Part shown: positions 51,186-60,717 of the stretch, one piece after another
How positions within the stretch are numbered: the first letter of the stretch is position 1
How the letters are laid out: every line of letters starts with the position of its first letter
Assembly (NCBI RefSeq): GCF_003263515.1
Contig: NZ_JYDE01000011.1
Coordinates: 1-64,000 of the forward strand
Length of the DNA stretch: 64,000 bases
Direction of reading: 5' to 3'
DNA from: Rahnella inusitata
GTDB taxonomy: Bacteria > Pseudomonadota > Gammaproteobacteria > Enterobacterales > Enterobacteriaceae
Translations under genes and position numbers: made by a program
Notes under the pieces: generated by a model
Databases searched by the model: none
The model's input: the letters and a program-made list of their open reading frames with translations, nothing else
What the model was told of the DNA's origin: nothing

Positions 51186-53351
51186 ATGGACGTTTCTGAC
51201 CTGCTCGACAGCCTGAATGAAAAACAACGTGAAGCCGTGGCCGCGCCGCGCAGCAATCTGTTGGTGCTGGCCGGGGCAGGCAGTGGCAAAACCCGCGTGC
51301 TGGTGCATCGCATCGCCTGGTTGCTGTCGGTAGAAAACTGCTCGCCGTATTCCATTATGGCGGTGACCTTTACCAACAAGGCGGCGGCGGAAATGCGTCA
51401 CCGTATCGAACACCTGATTGGCACCAGTCAGGGCGGCATGTGGATCGGCACTTTCCACGGGCTCGCGCACCGCTTACTGCGTGCGCACCATCTGGACGCC
51501 AAACTGCCGCAGGATTTTCAGATCCTCGACAGCGACGATCAGCTGCGCTTAATTAAGCGTCTGCTCAAAGCGCTGAACATCGACGATAAGCAGTGGCCGC
51601 CGCGTCAGGCGATGTGGTACATCAACGGCAAAAAAGACGAAGGTCTGCGCCCGCATCACGTCGAAACCTACAACAACCCGATTGAAGCCACCTGGCTGCG
51701 TATCTATCAGGCATATCAGGAAGCCTGCGACCGCGCAGGACTGGTGGATTTCGCCGAGCTGTTACTGCGCGCGCATGAGTTGTGGCTGAACAAGCCGCAT
51801 ATCCTGCAACATTACCGTGAGCGTTTTACCAACCTGATGGTGGATGAGTTCCAGGACACCAACAGCATTCAGTACGCGTGGATCCGTCTGCTGGCGGGTG
51901 ACAATAATAACGTGATGATCGTCGGCGACGATGACCAGTCGATCTACGGCTGGCGCGGTGCGCAGGTTGAGAATATCCAGCGTTTCCTGAAAGATTTTCC
52001 GAACGCGGAAACCATCCGCTTAGAGCAAAACTACCGCTCCACCAGCACCATTCTCAAAGCCGCCAACTCGCTTATCGAGAACAACAGCGGTCGTATGGGT
52101 AAGAACCTGTGGACCGAAGACGGTGAGGGCGAAAAAATTTCCCTCTACTGCGCCTTCAACGAGCTCGATGAATCGCGCTTTGTGGTGAACCGCATCAAAA
52201 CGTGGCAGGACAACGGCGGTGCGCTGAAAGACTGCGCCATTCTCTATCGCAGCAACGCCCAGTCGCGCGTGCTGGAAGAAGCGTTATTGCAGATGGCGAT
52301 GCCGTACCGCATTTATGGCGGGCAGCGATTCTTCGATCGTCAGGAGATCAAAGATGCGCTGGCATATCTGCGTCTGATGGCTAACCGCAATGACGACGCC
52401 GCCTTTGAGCGCGTGGTGAATACACCGACGCGCGGCATCGGTGACCGCACGCTGGACGTCGTTCGTCACACTGCCCGTGACCGTCAGCTGACCATGTGGC
52501 AGGCGACGCGCGCTCTGTTGCAAGACAAAGTGCTGGCGGGCCGCGCAGCCTCTTCGCTGCAACGCTTCACTGAACTGGTGGATGCGCTGGCGCATGAAAC
52601 CGCCGATATGCCGCTGCACGTTCAGACTGACCGCGTGATCAAAGATTCCGGCCTGTTCATCATGTATGAGCAGGAAAAGGGTGAAAAAGGCCAGGCGCGA
52701 ATCGAAAACTTAGAGGAACTGGTGACGGCAACACGCCAGTTCAGCTATCAGGATGAAGACGAAGATTTGATGCCGTTGCAGGCGTTCCTGTCACATGCTG
52801 CGCTGGAAGCGGGCGAAGGTCAGGCCGACGCCAATCAGGACGCCGCGCAGCTGATGACGCTGCACTCGGCAAAAGGGCTGGAATTCCCGCAGGTGTTTAT
52901 CGTCGGGATGGAAGAGGGCATGTTCCCGAGCCAGATGTCGCTGGAAGAAAGCGGTCGTCTGGAAGAGGAGCGCCGTCTGGCCTATGTGGGTGTGACGCGG
53001 GCGATGCAAAAACTGACGCTCACCTTTGCTGAAACTCGTCGTCTGTATGGCAAAGAAGTCTCGCACAAGCCGTCGCGTTTTGTCGGCGAGCTGCCAGAAG
53101 ACTGCGTGGAAGAAGTGCGAATGCGCGCTAACGTCTCGCGCCCGATGAACAACCGCAGCGTCGGCACCCCAACCAGCGTCAGCGATACTGGCTTCAAACT
53201 CGGTCAGCGCGTCGTACATCCTAAATTCGGCGAAGGCACCATCGTGAACATGGAAGGCAGCGGCGAACACAGCCGCCTTCAGGTGGCGTTCCCGGGAGAA
53301 GGGATCAAATGGCTGGTCGCCGCCTACGCTAAGCTGGAAGCCGCAAGCTAG
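51186..53351 (+). CDS. uvrD: DNA helicase II UvrD
   Basis: A 721-residue superfamily 1A helicase for nucleotide excision and mismatch repair that also removes RecA filaments. Motifs are Walker [11 protein letters not shown], motif [26 protein letters not shown] and VGVTRAMQKL, with a C-terminal Tudor-like domain (FKLGQRVVHPKFGEGTIV) that contacts RNA polymerase. ATG 51186 gives the E. coli start MDVSDLLDSLN; a GTG at 51180 is two codons upstream in frame. A LexA box lies upstream. Confidence 0.97.
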   Translation: MDVSDLLDSLNEKQREAVAAPRSNLLVLAGAGSGKTRVLVHRIAWLLSVENCSPYSIMAVTFTNKAAAEMRHRIEHLIGTSQGGMWIGTFHGLAHRLLRAHHLDAKLPQDFQILDSDDQLRLIKRLLKALNIDDKQWPPRQAMWYINGKKDEGLRPHHVETYNNPIEATWLRIYQAYQEACDRAGLVDFAELLLRAHELWLNKPHILQHYRERFTNLMVDEFQDTNSIQYAWIRLLAGDNNNVMIVGDDDQSIYGWRGAQVENIQRFLKDFPNAETIRLEQNYRSTSTILKAANSLIENNSGRMGKNLWTEDGEGEKISLYCAFNELDESRFVVNRIKTWQDNGGALKDCAILYRSNAQSRVLEEALLQMAMPYRIYGGQRFFDRQEIKDALAYLRLMANRNDDAAFERVVNTPTRGIGDRTLDVVRHTARDRQLTMWQATRALLQDKVLAGRAASSLQRFTELVDALAHETADMPLHVQTDRVIKDSGLFIMYEQEKGEKGQARIENLEELVTATRQFSYQDEDEDLMPLQAFLSHAALEAGEGQADANQDAAQLMTLHSAKGLEFPQVFIVGMEEGMFPSQMSLEESGRLEEERRLAYVGVTRAMQKLTLTFAETRRLYGKEVSHKPSRFVGELPEDCVEEVRMRANVSRPMNNRSVGTPTSVSDTGFKLGQRVVHPKFGEGTIVNMEGSGEHSRLQVAFPGEGIKWLVAAYAKLEAAS

Positions 53352-53364
53352 CTTACTTGCGTCC

Positions 53365-53436
53365 TGAGCCCAGGCAGTGCCCGAGATCCTCATGGACTGC
53401 GTGTCCATTCCGGTGTCTCCGCGCTGGCCGGGCTCA
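53365..53436. repeat. 72-bp imperfect palindrome after uvrD
   Basis: The outer arms TGAGCCC and GGGCTCA (53365-53371 and 53430-53436) and the inner hairpin ATGGAC-TGCGT-GTCCAT (53392-53408) share one centre near 53400. The sequence between them also pairs with few mismatches (GGCAGTGCC-GAGA against TCTCCGCGCTGGCC). It has no T-run. Its size and symmetry resemble a dispersed palindromic repeat family, but I see no other copy in this window. Confidence 0.65.
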
Positions 53437-53472
53437 ATTTCGCTGCGCCGCTGACGCGTGCATCACGGTGTA

Positions 53473-53949
53473 TTAAAGGGTATAAACGTCGCCCACTTCC
53501 GCTTTTGCATACCATTCCAGCATTGCTTTCACGCGTTCGTCGCCTTCTGGCGGTGTGCCGGGCAGGTAATCTTGTTCCTGAACGGGTTGATACGCGCCGT
53601 GTTTCACTTCGAAAATCACGCCACCTTCATCAAGCGATAATACGCTATGCCAGGTGTTGGCCGGGATTTCCAGCAGTTTGGTTTCAGCGCCGAGCCACAG
53701 GCGTTCGGTGACCTTGCCACTCTCATCGTAAGTCAGCACCAGAAAACGGCCACGCAGCGCGGTCAGCATTTCCCATGTGTGCGGGTGACGGTGTATGCGC
53801 ACGTAAGTCCCCGGCTCCATGGCGATCGCCAGGCGTTGTACGTCATCTTCCGGTACCGGATGGATGTTCAGATTCTGGCGCAGTCGCGGTGAATGCGCGG
53901 CCTGAGTGATCAGGTCGCACAGCGTGTCTTGGGTAATCTGCTTAATCAT
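53473..53949 (-). CDS. WbuC-family cupin metalloprotein
   Basis: A 158-residue cupin-fold protein. The metal-binding HRHPHTWEML and the later PANTWHSVLSL stretch give the two cupin motifs, and the ends IKQITQDTLCDLI and PPEGDERVKAMLEWYA fit the WbuC family, first seen in O-antigen clusters. Its reaction is unknown. ATG 53949 is preferred; the frame runs upstream to 54054 without homology. E. coli K-12 has no such gene between uvrD and corA (yigE, yigF and yigG lie in that part instead), so this is an insertion relative to K-12. Confidence 0.85.
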   Translation of the reverse strand: MIKQITQDTLCDLITQAAHSPRLRQNLNIHPVPEDDVQRLAIAMEPGTYVRIHRHPHTWEMLTALRGRFLVLTYDESGKVTERLWLGAETKLLEIPANTWHSVLSLDEGGVIFEVKHGAYQPVQEQDYLPGTPPEGDERVKAMLEWYAKAEVGDVYTL

Positions 53950-54368
53950 AGTTGGCTTCAGAAATAGAAAGGGGCTCAGGTCTCTGAGTGTAGCCAAAAA
54001 AGGGTTCTGACATAAGCGGTCAAAGGTTGCCAATATCGTCTGTATTTTATGCATAAATGTTGCGGGAATAGATTTGTTCGCGGTTGACAGTCTTTTTCTT
54101 CTCGGCGTAACATGCGCGCACTATTATCAATGAGGAACTGCGCCTTGGACACACCCAGTAGATACTGGCTCAATAACCTGTTCGTTAGGTACCACTTCTA
54201 AGGCCCTCCTCTATGCTGATGGCCTTAGTGGTTGTCAGCGACCCCCGTTCTGTCGCTGTGAGTCGGATCTGAATTTGGTCTGAATTACGCCGGTGACTCT
54301 TTTCGCCCCGTGATTTTCTGTGCTTCAACGCGTTGTCCACTTTCTGTCATTCTTGGGAGAACGGGCAC
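53950..54368. promoter_or_regulatory. Cupin gene-corA intergenic region (corA leader)
   Basis: This 419-bp divergent region holds the candidate leader frame 54213-54272 and a hairpin at 54198-54228, both upstream of corA. No larger gene is visible. In Salmonella, corA expression depends on translation of the leader frame corL and on Rho. Confidence 0.5.
54213..54272 (+). CDS. corL: Candidate CorL-type leader peptide of corA
   Basis: A 19-codon frame (MLMALVVVSDPRSVAVSRI) ends 96 bases before corA, the position of the Salmonella CorL leader that links Mg2+ supply to Rho-dependent termination. The ATG lies in the loop of an 8-bp perfect hairpin (CTAAGGCC at 54198-54205, GGCCTTAG at 54221-54228), which could control access to it. 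There is no strong ribosome site. I assign the name by position only; I cannot recall the Salmonella peptide for comparison. Confidence 0.5.
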   Translation: MLMALVVVSDPRSVAVSRI

Positions 54369-55319
54369 ATGCTGAGTGCTTTTAAATTAGAAAACAGCCG
54401 CTTATCCCGTTTAGAGCTGGACGAGGCAGACGATCTCAAAACCTCATTGTGGGTTGATTTGGTCGAGCCTGATGAGCAAGAGCGCGAGCGCGTTCAACAT
54501 GAATTAGGGCAAAGCCTGGCGACGCGTCCCGAACTGGATGACATCGAAGCCTCCGCACGTTTCTTCGAAGACGAAGACGGCCTGCACATTCACTCCTTCT
54601 TTTACTATGAAGATGCCGAAGACCACGCGGGCAACAGCACCGTAGCATTTACCGTGCGTGAAGGTCGTCTTTACACCCTGCGCGAGCGTGAGTTACCGGC
54701 GTTTCGTCTTTACCGTATGCGCGCCAGAAACCAGACGCTGGTCGATGGCAATGCTTACGAGCTGCTGCTGGATTTGTTCGAAACCAAAATCGAACAGCTG
54801 GCGGATGAAATCGAAAATATTTATAGCGATCTGGAAAAACTCAGCCGCGTGATCATGGAAGGGCATCAGGGCGACGAATATGACGCCGCGCTGTCCACGC
54901 TGGCAGAGCTGGAGGATATCGGCTGGAAAGTGCGTTTGTGTCTGATGGATACCCAACGCGCGCTGAACTTCCTGGTGCGCAAAGCCCGCTTACCCGCAGG
55001 CCAGCTGGAGCAGGCGCGCGAAGTGTTGCGCGATATCGAATCCCTGCTGCCGCACAACGAATCCCTGTTCCAGAAGGTGAACTTCCTGATGCAGGCGGCG
55101 ATGGGCTTTATCAACATCGAGCAGAACCGCATCATCAAGATCTTCTCGGTCGTTTCCGTGGTGTTCCTGCCGCCGACGCTGGTGGCATCAAGCTACGGGA
55201 TGAACTTCGAATTCATGCCTGAGCTGAAATGGGCATTTGGTTATCCGGGCGCAATCGGTCTGATGATCATCGCCGGGCTGGCGCCGTACCTGTATTTCAA
55301 ACGTAAAAACTGGCTGTAA
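54369..55319 (+). CDS. corA: Magnesium/cobalt/nickel channel CorA
   Basis: A 316-residue pentameric inner-membrane channel, the main Mg2+ uptake route in enterobacteria. A large N-terminal cytoplasmic domain is followed by two C-terminal helices with the selectivity motif [10 protein letters not shown] between them, and the end KRKNWL is conserved. ATG 54369 gives [17 protein letters not shown] as in E. coli; the open frame from 54333 is not supported. A bidirectional terminator follows. Confidence 0.96.
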   Translation: MLSAFKLENSRLSRLELDEADDLKTSLWVDLVEPDEQERERVQHELGQSLATRPELDDIEASARFFEDEDGLHIHSFFYYEDAEDHAGNSTVAFTVREGRLYTLRERELPAFRLYRMRARNQTLVDGNAYELLLDLFETKIEQLADEIENIYSDLEKLSRVIMEGHQGDEYDAALSTLAELEDIGWKVRLCLMDTQRALNFLVRKARLPAGQLEQAREVLRDIESLLPHNESLFQKVNFLMQAAMGFINIEQNRIIKIFSVVSVVFLPPTLVASSYGMNFEFMPELKWAFGYPGAIGLMIIAGLAPYLYFKRKNWL

Positions 55320-55335
55320 TCGTTTTTACGCGGAC

Positions 55336-55366
55336 AACAAAAAGCCCCTGAACGGGGCTTTTTGTT
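55336..55366. terminator. Bidirectional terminator between corA and rarD
   Basis: A perfect 13-bp stem (AACAAAAAGCCCC/GGGGCTTTTTGTT) with a 5-base loop works in both directions for the convergent genes. Confidence 0.95.
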
Positions 55367-55370
55367 GCTG

Positions 55371-56279
55371 TTAGGCTTTCGCCGTCATACCTCGACGCAG
55401 ACGGCCCTGCGTGTAAAGCGCGTCGGTGATAAAGCACAGCAGGCCGGCCCAGATAAAGCCGAAGGTGATGAGCTGCGAGGTATTTACCGTTTCGCCGTAG
55501 AACACCACCGCCAGCAGGAACATCAACGTCGGGCCGAGATACTGGAAAAAGCCCAGCGTCGAGAGCTTCAGCCGTGCAGCCGCTGCGGTAAAGAACAGTA
55601 GCGGAATGGTGGTGATGATCCCCGCCGCCATCAGCAGTAAATCCAGTGACCATGGATTCGCCGACAGATTGCTGGTCGGGCTGTTAGCGATAAAGAACAG
55701 ATAAACGCCCGCCAGCGGCAGCAGCCAAAGTGTTTCGATGAGCATGCCGGTCTGAGAATCCACACCGATTTTCTTACGCAGCAGGCCGTAAAAAGCGAAC
55801 GTGAGCGACAGCCCCAGCCCGATGATCGGCACCGAGCCAAACATCCAGACCTGAATCAGCACACCGGCAAATGCCAGCACCACCGCGAGCCATTGCAAAC
55901 TCCGGAACCTTTCGCGCAAAAACAGCATGCCGAGCACGACATTCACCAGCGGGCTGATAAAGTAACCAAGGCTAGCTTCGAGAATGTGGTTATTGTTAAT
56001 CGCCCAGATAAAAATCAGCCAATTCCCACCGATAAACAGGGCGGTGATGAGTAACATGCCGACTTTCTTTGGTTGTGCGAGTACCCGCCGGACGTCACCC
56101 CAGCTGCGGCTGACGGACAGGAGCACTAACATAAAGAAGAACGACCAGATGACCCGATGGGTAAGGATTTCATCGGCAGGCACTTCTTTGATGAGCTTGA
56201 AATACGCCGGAGCGATCCCCCAAATCAAATAGGCGATAAAGGCAAAAATGACGCCTTGCCGGGTACGTTGTGCATCCAT
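55371..56279 (-). CDS. rarD: RarD, EamA/DMT-family transporter
   Basis: A 302-residue, 10-helix drug/metabolite transporter of the RarD group, with family stretches AYLIWGIAPAYFKLIKEVPA and TLGFFQYLGPTLMFLLAV. The group has been called chloramphenicol-sensitive/permease-like; the natural substrate is not known. It lies downstream of yigI, as in E. coli. Confidence 0.93.
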   Translation of the reverse strand: MDAQRTRQGVIFAFIAYLIWGIAPAYFKLIKEVPADEILTHRVIWSFFFMLVLLSVSRSWGDVRRVLAQPKKVGMLLITALFIGGNWLIFIWAINNNHILEASLGYFISPLVNVVLGMLFLRERFRSLQWLAVVLAFAGVLIQVWMFGSVPIIGLGLSLTFAFYGLLRKKIGVDSQTGMLIETLWLLPLAGVYLFFIANSPTSNLSANPWSLDLLLMAAGIITTIPLLFFTAAAARLKLSTLGFFQYLGPTLMFLLAVVFYGETVNTSQLITFGFIWAGLLCFITDALYTQGRLRRGMTAKA

Positions 56280-56359
56280 GTGGGTACCTGAAGTAAAAAA
56301 TAAGAAGGAAAGGTTGCGAGTGTAACGGGTTTACGTCGCCTGATTTCTTTTTCGACGTC

Positions 56360-56842
56360 TCAGCCAACCATGTAGGTCGCGGTCGTTGTCGCTATATGTA
56401 CGCCGGTGTCATTGTGCAGATCGACGCGGGCGACAGAAACTTTATTCCCGGCGCGGATCAGGCTGGCTGAGGCGATAAAATATTCGCCACGGCCGGGGCG
56501 CAGGTAATCGACCCGTAAATCGACAGTACCCATTTTTGACAGGCGCTGGCGCATTTCTGCTTCGAGCAACGGGTGGTCGGGTTTGTCGCGGCGGATCAAC
56601 GAACTGGTGACGCACACCAGCCCGGCAGCGACGTCGAGCACTGCGGCGATCACCCCACCGTGTAAGATTTTTTGTGCTGCGTTGCCAACCAGTTTGGTTT
56701 GATTAGCGAATTTCAGCTCCGCGTAATCGCAGTCGAGACGTTTAAGCTCCAGACCGAGTTCGCGGTTAAAAGGCATGTCATAAACGAAAATATTGCCAAT
56801 CAGCTGCAGGGCAGCTTCGTGGCTGAGGGATGACGCGGACAT
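56360..56842 (-). CDS. yigI: Acyl-CoA thioesterase YigI
   Basis: A 160-residue hotdog-fold thioesterase of the PaaI-like group. It contains the active-site region [15 protein letters not shown] and the RVDYLRPG strand seen in this family. E. coli YigI (155 residues) hydrolyses medium- to long-chain acyl-CoA. It lies 80 bases upstream of rarD and is divergent from pldA. Confidence 0.92.
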   Translation of the reverse strand: MSASSLSHEAALQLIGNIFVYDMPFNRELGLELKRLDCDYAELKFANQTKLVGNAAQKILHGGVIAAVLDVAAGLVCVTSSLIRRDKPDHPLLEAEMRQRLSKMGTVDLRVDYLRPGRGEYFIASASLIRAGNKVSVARVDLHNDTGVHIATTTATYMVG

Positions 56843-57080
56843 GAAAGGTTTCCTGATCCAAACGACTGAGCGTTATAGTCGCCCAACTAGTTAACGAAAT
56901 GTTGATTTTATGTGCCAAGGACAGTGAATTCTACCTCGTGCATGATAAATCTATTCATTACTCTTGCGCGAATGTATATGTGTGTAAAATGCTCTGCTTT
57001 GTTTCTGAATACCGGCCTTTAGCTGGCTATTTCAAACCATCAATTCTAAAAAACATTAAACACTATAGGGTGAGGAAAAA

Positions 57081-57959
57081 ATGCGTAAAACTTGGGCTGT
57101 CGGGGCCACCATGTTGGCGTTGCCATTGCTGGGACATGCAGAAGAAGCAACGGTACAGGAAGTGCATGATAAACCGGCAGTGCGTGGCAGCATCATCGCC
57201 AGCATGTTGCAGGATCACGATAACCCGTTCACGCTTTATCCTTACGAATCGAACTACCTGCTTTATACCGATACCAGCAATATCAACAAGAAAGCCATCC
57301 AGTCTTATGACTGGGCAAATAAAGCGCGTCATGACGAAGTCGCCTTCCAGCTGAGCCTGGCCTTCCCGCTGTGGCGTGGCATTGCCGGTGATAACTCGGT
57401 GCTCGGTGCATCCTATACACAGAAATCCTTCTGGCAGCTTTCTAACAGTGGGCAGTCTTCACCTTTCCGTGAAACTAACTACGAACCGCAGCTATTCCTG
57501 GCGTGGGCGACGGATTACGACTTCCTGGGCTGGACGCTGCGTGAAGCTGAATACGGCGTGAGCCACCAGTCAAACGGTCGCTCAGACCCGACGTCGCGCA
57601 GCTGGAACCGCGTCTATGCGCGCTTTATGGCCCAGCACGGCAACTGGCAGGTAGATCTCAAGCCGTGGTATCGCATTCCTGAAAGTGAAGAAAATGATGA
57701 TAACCGCGACATCACCAAATACATGGGGTATTACCGTCTGAAAGTCGGTTATGCGTGGGGCGACAGCGTGTTCAGTGTGGAAAGCCGTTACAACTGGAAC
57801 ACCGGCTACGGCGGCGCGACCACTGGCTGGAGCTACCCGATTTCCAAGCACGTACGCTTCTACACGCAGGTGTTCAGTGGTTACGGTGAGTCATTGATTG
57901 ACTACAACCACAAGCAAACTCGCGTGGGTGTGGGTATCATGCTTAACGATATGATGTAA
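57081..57959 (+). CDS. pldA: Outer membrane phospholipase A PldA
   Basis: A 292-residue outer-membrane 12-strand barrel, dormant until lipid asymmetry is lost. A ~20-residue signal peptide ends GHA. The catalytic His and Ser are in GVSHQSNGRSDP and the Asn in RSWNRVYARF, matching H142, S144 and N156 of E. coli OMPLA. A strong GTGAGGAAAA ribosome site precedes the ATG. It is followed directly by an ERIC repeat. Confidence 0.96.
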   Translation: MRKTWAVGATMLALPLLGHAEEATVQEVHDKPAVRGSIIASMLQDHDNPFTLYPYESNYLLYTDTSNINKKAIQSYDWANKARHDEVAFQLSLAFPLWRGIAGDNSVLGASYTQKSFWQLSNSGQSSPFRETNYEPQLFLAWATDYDFLGWTLREAEYGVSHQSNGRSDPTSRSWNRVYARFMAQHGNWQVDLKPWYRIPESEENDDNRDITKYMGYYRLKVGYAWGDSVFSVESRYNWNTGYGGATTGWSYPISKHVRFYTQVFSGYGESLIDYNHKQTRVGVGIMLNDMM

Positions 57960-58084
57960 TACCCGTCATACTTCAGGTTGCAGATCTGCTGGTTGCGCCC
58001 GGTTCCCCGAATCACTTACTCAGATAAGTTTATCGGGATGCCCTCACTTGCCGCCTTCCTGCCACCCGAATTATTTAGGGTATA
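57960..58084. repeat. ERIC (intergenic repeat unit)
   Basis: The pldA-recQ spacer starts with ACCCGTCATACTTCAGGTTG and ends CACTTGCCGCC-TCCTGC-CCCGAATTATTTAGGGTATA, the two ends of the enterobacterial ERIC consensus, with CACTTACTCAGATAAGTT at the centre. At about 125 bp it is full length. It begins right after the pldA stop, so it is transcribed into the 3' end of pldA mRNA. Confidence 0.88.
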
Positions 58085-58154
58085 TAATATTGTTGCAGTA
58101 CAGCCCCGGCGGCTTTAGGGCTTAGCCGGGTGGTTTGAACAGTTGGGGAATTGA

Positions 58155-59987
58155 GTGTCTACGGCGGCAGTGATAAATAAAGAAGAGCTGGCTCATCAGG
58201 TATTACGCGATACCTTCGGCTATCAGCAATTCAGACCGGGTCAGCAAACGATCATCAATACCGCCATTTCTGGCCGGGATTGTCTGGTGGTGATGCCGAC
58301 CGGCGGCGGTAAGTCGCTGTGCTATCAAATCCCTGCGCTGGTGATGGACGGCCTGACGCTGGTGGTTTCACCGCTCATCTCCCTGATGAAAGATCAGGTC
58401 GACCAACTGATGGCGGCGGGTGTTGAAGCCGGCTGCCTGAACTCGACCCAAACCCGCGAGCAACAGCAGGAAGTGATGGCAGGCTGCCGTACCGGCCGCA
58501 TCAAAATGCTGTATATCGCGCCGGAACGTCTGATGCTGGGGGATTTCCTCGAGCAGTTGCAACAGTGGAATCCGGCGATGCTTGCCGTCGATGAAGCCCA
58601 CTGTATTTCCCAATGGGGACACGATTTCCGACCAGAATACCGTGCACTGGGCCAGCTCAAACTGCGTTATCCGCAACTGCCGGTGATCGCGCTGACGGCG
58701 ACCGCTGATGAAGCGACCCGCAACGACATCGTCCGTCTGCTGGAGCTTAACGATCCGCTGATTCAGGTCAGCAGTTTCGATCGTCCCAATATCCGTTACA
58801 CGCTGGTGGAGAAGTTTAAACCGCTCGATCAGCTGATTCGCTTCGTGCAAGACCAGCGCGGCAAAAGCGGCATTATTTATTGCAACAGCCGCGCCAAAGT
58901 CGAAGACACCGCCGCGCGCCTGCAAAGCCGTGGTCTGAGCGTGGGTGCTTATCACGCCGGTCTGGACAACGATACCCGCGCCCGCGTGCAGGAAGGTTTC
59001 CAGCGTGATGATTTGCAAATTGTGGTCGCCACCGTGGCGTTCGGCATGGGCATCAACAAGCCCAACGTGCGTTTCGTGGTTCACTTTGATATTCCGCGCA
59101 CCATTGAGTCTTACTATCAGGAAACGGGCCGTGCCGGGCGTGATGGCCTGCCTGCCGAAGCGGTGCTGTTGTACGATCCGGCCGATATGGCATGGCTGCG
59201 CCGCTGTCTGGAAGAAAAACCGGCCGGTGCGCAACAGGATGTCGAACGTCACAAACTGAATGCGATGAACGCTTTTGCGGAAGCGCAAACCTGCCGCCGT
59301 CTGGTGTTGTTGAATTACTTCGGCGAAGGCAAACAGAACGCCTGCGGTAACTGCGACGTTTGTCTTGATCCGCCAAAACGCTACGACGGCCTGCTGGACG
59401 CGCAAAAAGCGCTGTCAGTGGTCGCACGCGTCGGACAACGCTTTGGTTTAGGTTACGTGGTCGAAGTGCTGCGCGGCTCGAATAATCAGCGCATCCGCGA
59501 ATACGGGCATGAGAAACTGAGCGTCTACGGCATCGGTAAAGAACACAGCAACGAACACTGGACCAGCGTGGTACGCCAGCTGATCCACCTCGGGCTGATT
59601 ATGCAAAATATCGCCATGCATTCGGCATTACAGTTGACCGAAGCGGCGCGTCCGGTACTGCGCGGAGAAATCCCTTTGCAGCTGGCGGTACCGCGTATTC
59701 AAACGCTGAAGATTAAAAGCCCGTCCCGCCAGAAAGCTTATGGCGGCAATTACGATCACAAGCTGTTTGCCAAACTGCGCAAGCTGCGTAAGTCGCTGGC
59801 CGATGACAATAATGTGCCACCGTACGTGGTGTTTAACGACACAACGCTGCTGGAAATGGCTGAACATCTGCCGATAAGCCCAAGCGATTTGCTGGATATC
59901 ACCGGCGTCGGCCAGCGCAAGCTGGAAAAATTCGGGCGACCGTTTATGGCGATGATCCGCGATCACATCGATAACGGCGACGACTAA
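58155..59987 (+). CDS. recQ: ATP-dependent DNA helicase RecQ
   Basis: A 610-residue superfamily 2 helicase (E. coli 609) of the RecF pathway that unwinds 3'-5' and processes stalled forks. Motifs are [19 protein letters not shown] in [19 protein letters not shown], and [12 protein letters not shown], then a zinc-binding region (CRRL...CGNCDVCL), a winged helix and a C-terminal HRDC domain ([10 protein letters not shown]). The start is GTG at 58155 with GGGGAA about 9 bases upstream. Confidence 0.96.
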   Translation: MSTAAVINKEELAHQVLRDTFGYQQFRPGQQTIINTAISGRDCLVVMPTGGGKSLCYQIPALVMDGLTLVVSPLISLMKDQVDQLMAAGVEAGCLNSTQTREQQQEVMAGCRTGRIKMLYIAPERLMLGDFLEQLQQWNPAMLAVDEAHCISQWGHDFRPEYRALGQLKLRYPQLPVIALTATADEATRNDIVRLLELNDPLIQVSSFDRPNIRYTLVEKFKPLDQLIRFVQDQRGKSGIIYCNSRAKVEDTAARLQSRGLSVGAYHAGLDNDTRARVQEGFQRDDLQIVVATVAFGMGINKPNVRFVVHFDIPRTIESYYQETGRAGRDGLPAEAVLLYDPADMAWLRRCLEEKPAGAQQDVERHKLNAMNAFAEAQTCRRLVLLNYFGEGKQNACGNCDVCLDPPKRYDGLLDAQKALSVVARVGQRFGLGYVVEVLRGSNNQRIREYGHEKLSVYGIGKEHSNEHWTSVVRQLIHLGLIMQNIAMHSALQLTEAARPVLRGEIPLQLAVPRIQTLKIKSPSRQKAYGGNYDHKLFAKLRKLRKSLADDNNVPPYVVFNDTTLLEMAEHLPISPSDLLDITGVGQRKLEKFGRPFMAMIRDHIDNGDD

Positions 59988-60025
59988 CAGATTCGAATAC
60001 CTACACATAACACAGAGAGTTAATC

Positions 60026-60652
60026 ATGCTGACGCTGTTTCTGATGGTTGCGATGGTGCATATGATCGCACTGGCCAGTCCCGGTCCGGACTTCTTCTTT
60101 GTTTCGCAAACGGCGGCCAGCCGCTCGCGTAAAGAAGCGATGATGGGGGTCATTGGTATTACGCTGGGTGTCGCGGTATGGGCAGCGGTGGCGCTGATGG
60201 GCCTGCATCTGATCCTGCAAAAAATGGCCTGGCTGCATCAGATTATTACCGTCGGCGGTGGCCTGTACCTGTGCTGGATGGGGTGGCAGTTACTGAAATC
60301 TGCACGTTCTAAAAAGCAGGACGGCGGAGCTGAAACCGACGTCGCTGTCGCATTACCCGCGCGTGGTCGCACCTTTATGCGCGGGCTGCTGACCAATCTG
60401 TCCAACCCGAAAGCCGTCGTCTACTTCGGCAGCGTGTTCTCGATGTTCGTGGGCGACAGCGTCAGCGGCGGCGAGCGTTCAGCCATATTCCTGTTAATCG
60501 TGATTGAAACCCTGGCCTGGTTCTCTCTAGTCGCCATGGTCTTTGCGCTGCCGAAAATGCGTCGCGGCTATCAGCGTTTAGCCAAATGGATTGATGGCGT
60601 CGCGGGCGTGGTATTTGCCGGATTCGGTATCGCGTTAATTGTAAATCGTTGA
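60026..60652 (+). CDS. rhtC: Threonine efflux protein RhtC
   Basis: A 208-residue LysE-family exporter with about six hydrophobic helices. MLTLFLMVAMVHMIALASPGPDFFFVSQ-type N-terminus (ASPGPDFFFVSQTA) and LLTNLSNPKAVVYFGSVFSM are family signatures. E. coli RhtC exports threonine. It lies 38 bases after recQ and converges on rhtB. Confidence 0.94.
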   Translation: MLTLFLMVAMVHMIALASPGPDFFFVSQTAASRSRKEAMMGVIGITLGVAVWAAVALMGLHLILQKMAWLHQIITVGGGLYLCWMGWQLLKSARSKKQDGGAETDVAVALPARGRTFMRGLLTNLSNPKAVVYFGSVFSMFVGDSVSGGERSAIFLLIVIETLAWFSLVAMVFALPKMRRGYQRLAKWIDGVAGVVFAGFGIALIVNR

Positions 60653-60670
60653 TCTGAACGTTAAGCGCAT

Positions 60671-60704
60671 AAAAAAGGGTCCGGCTAAATACCGGACCCT
60701 TTTT
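60671..60704. terminator. Bidirectional terminator between rhtC and rhtB
   Basis: A long perfect stem (AAAGGGTCCGG/CCGGACCCTTT) flanked by A's and T's, so both convergent transcripts can stop here. Confidence 0.95.
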
Positions 60705-60717
60705 GCATTCTGAGGAC

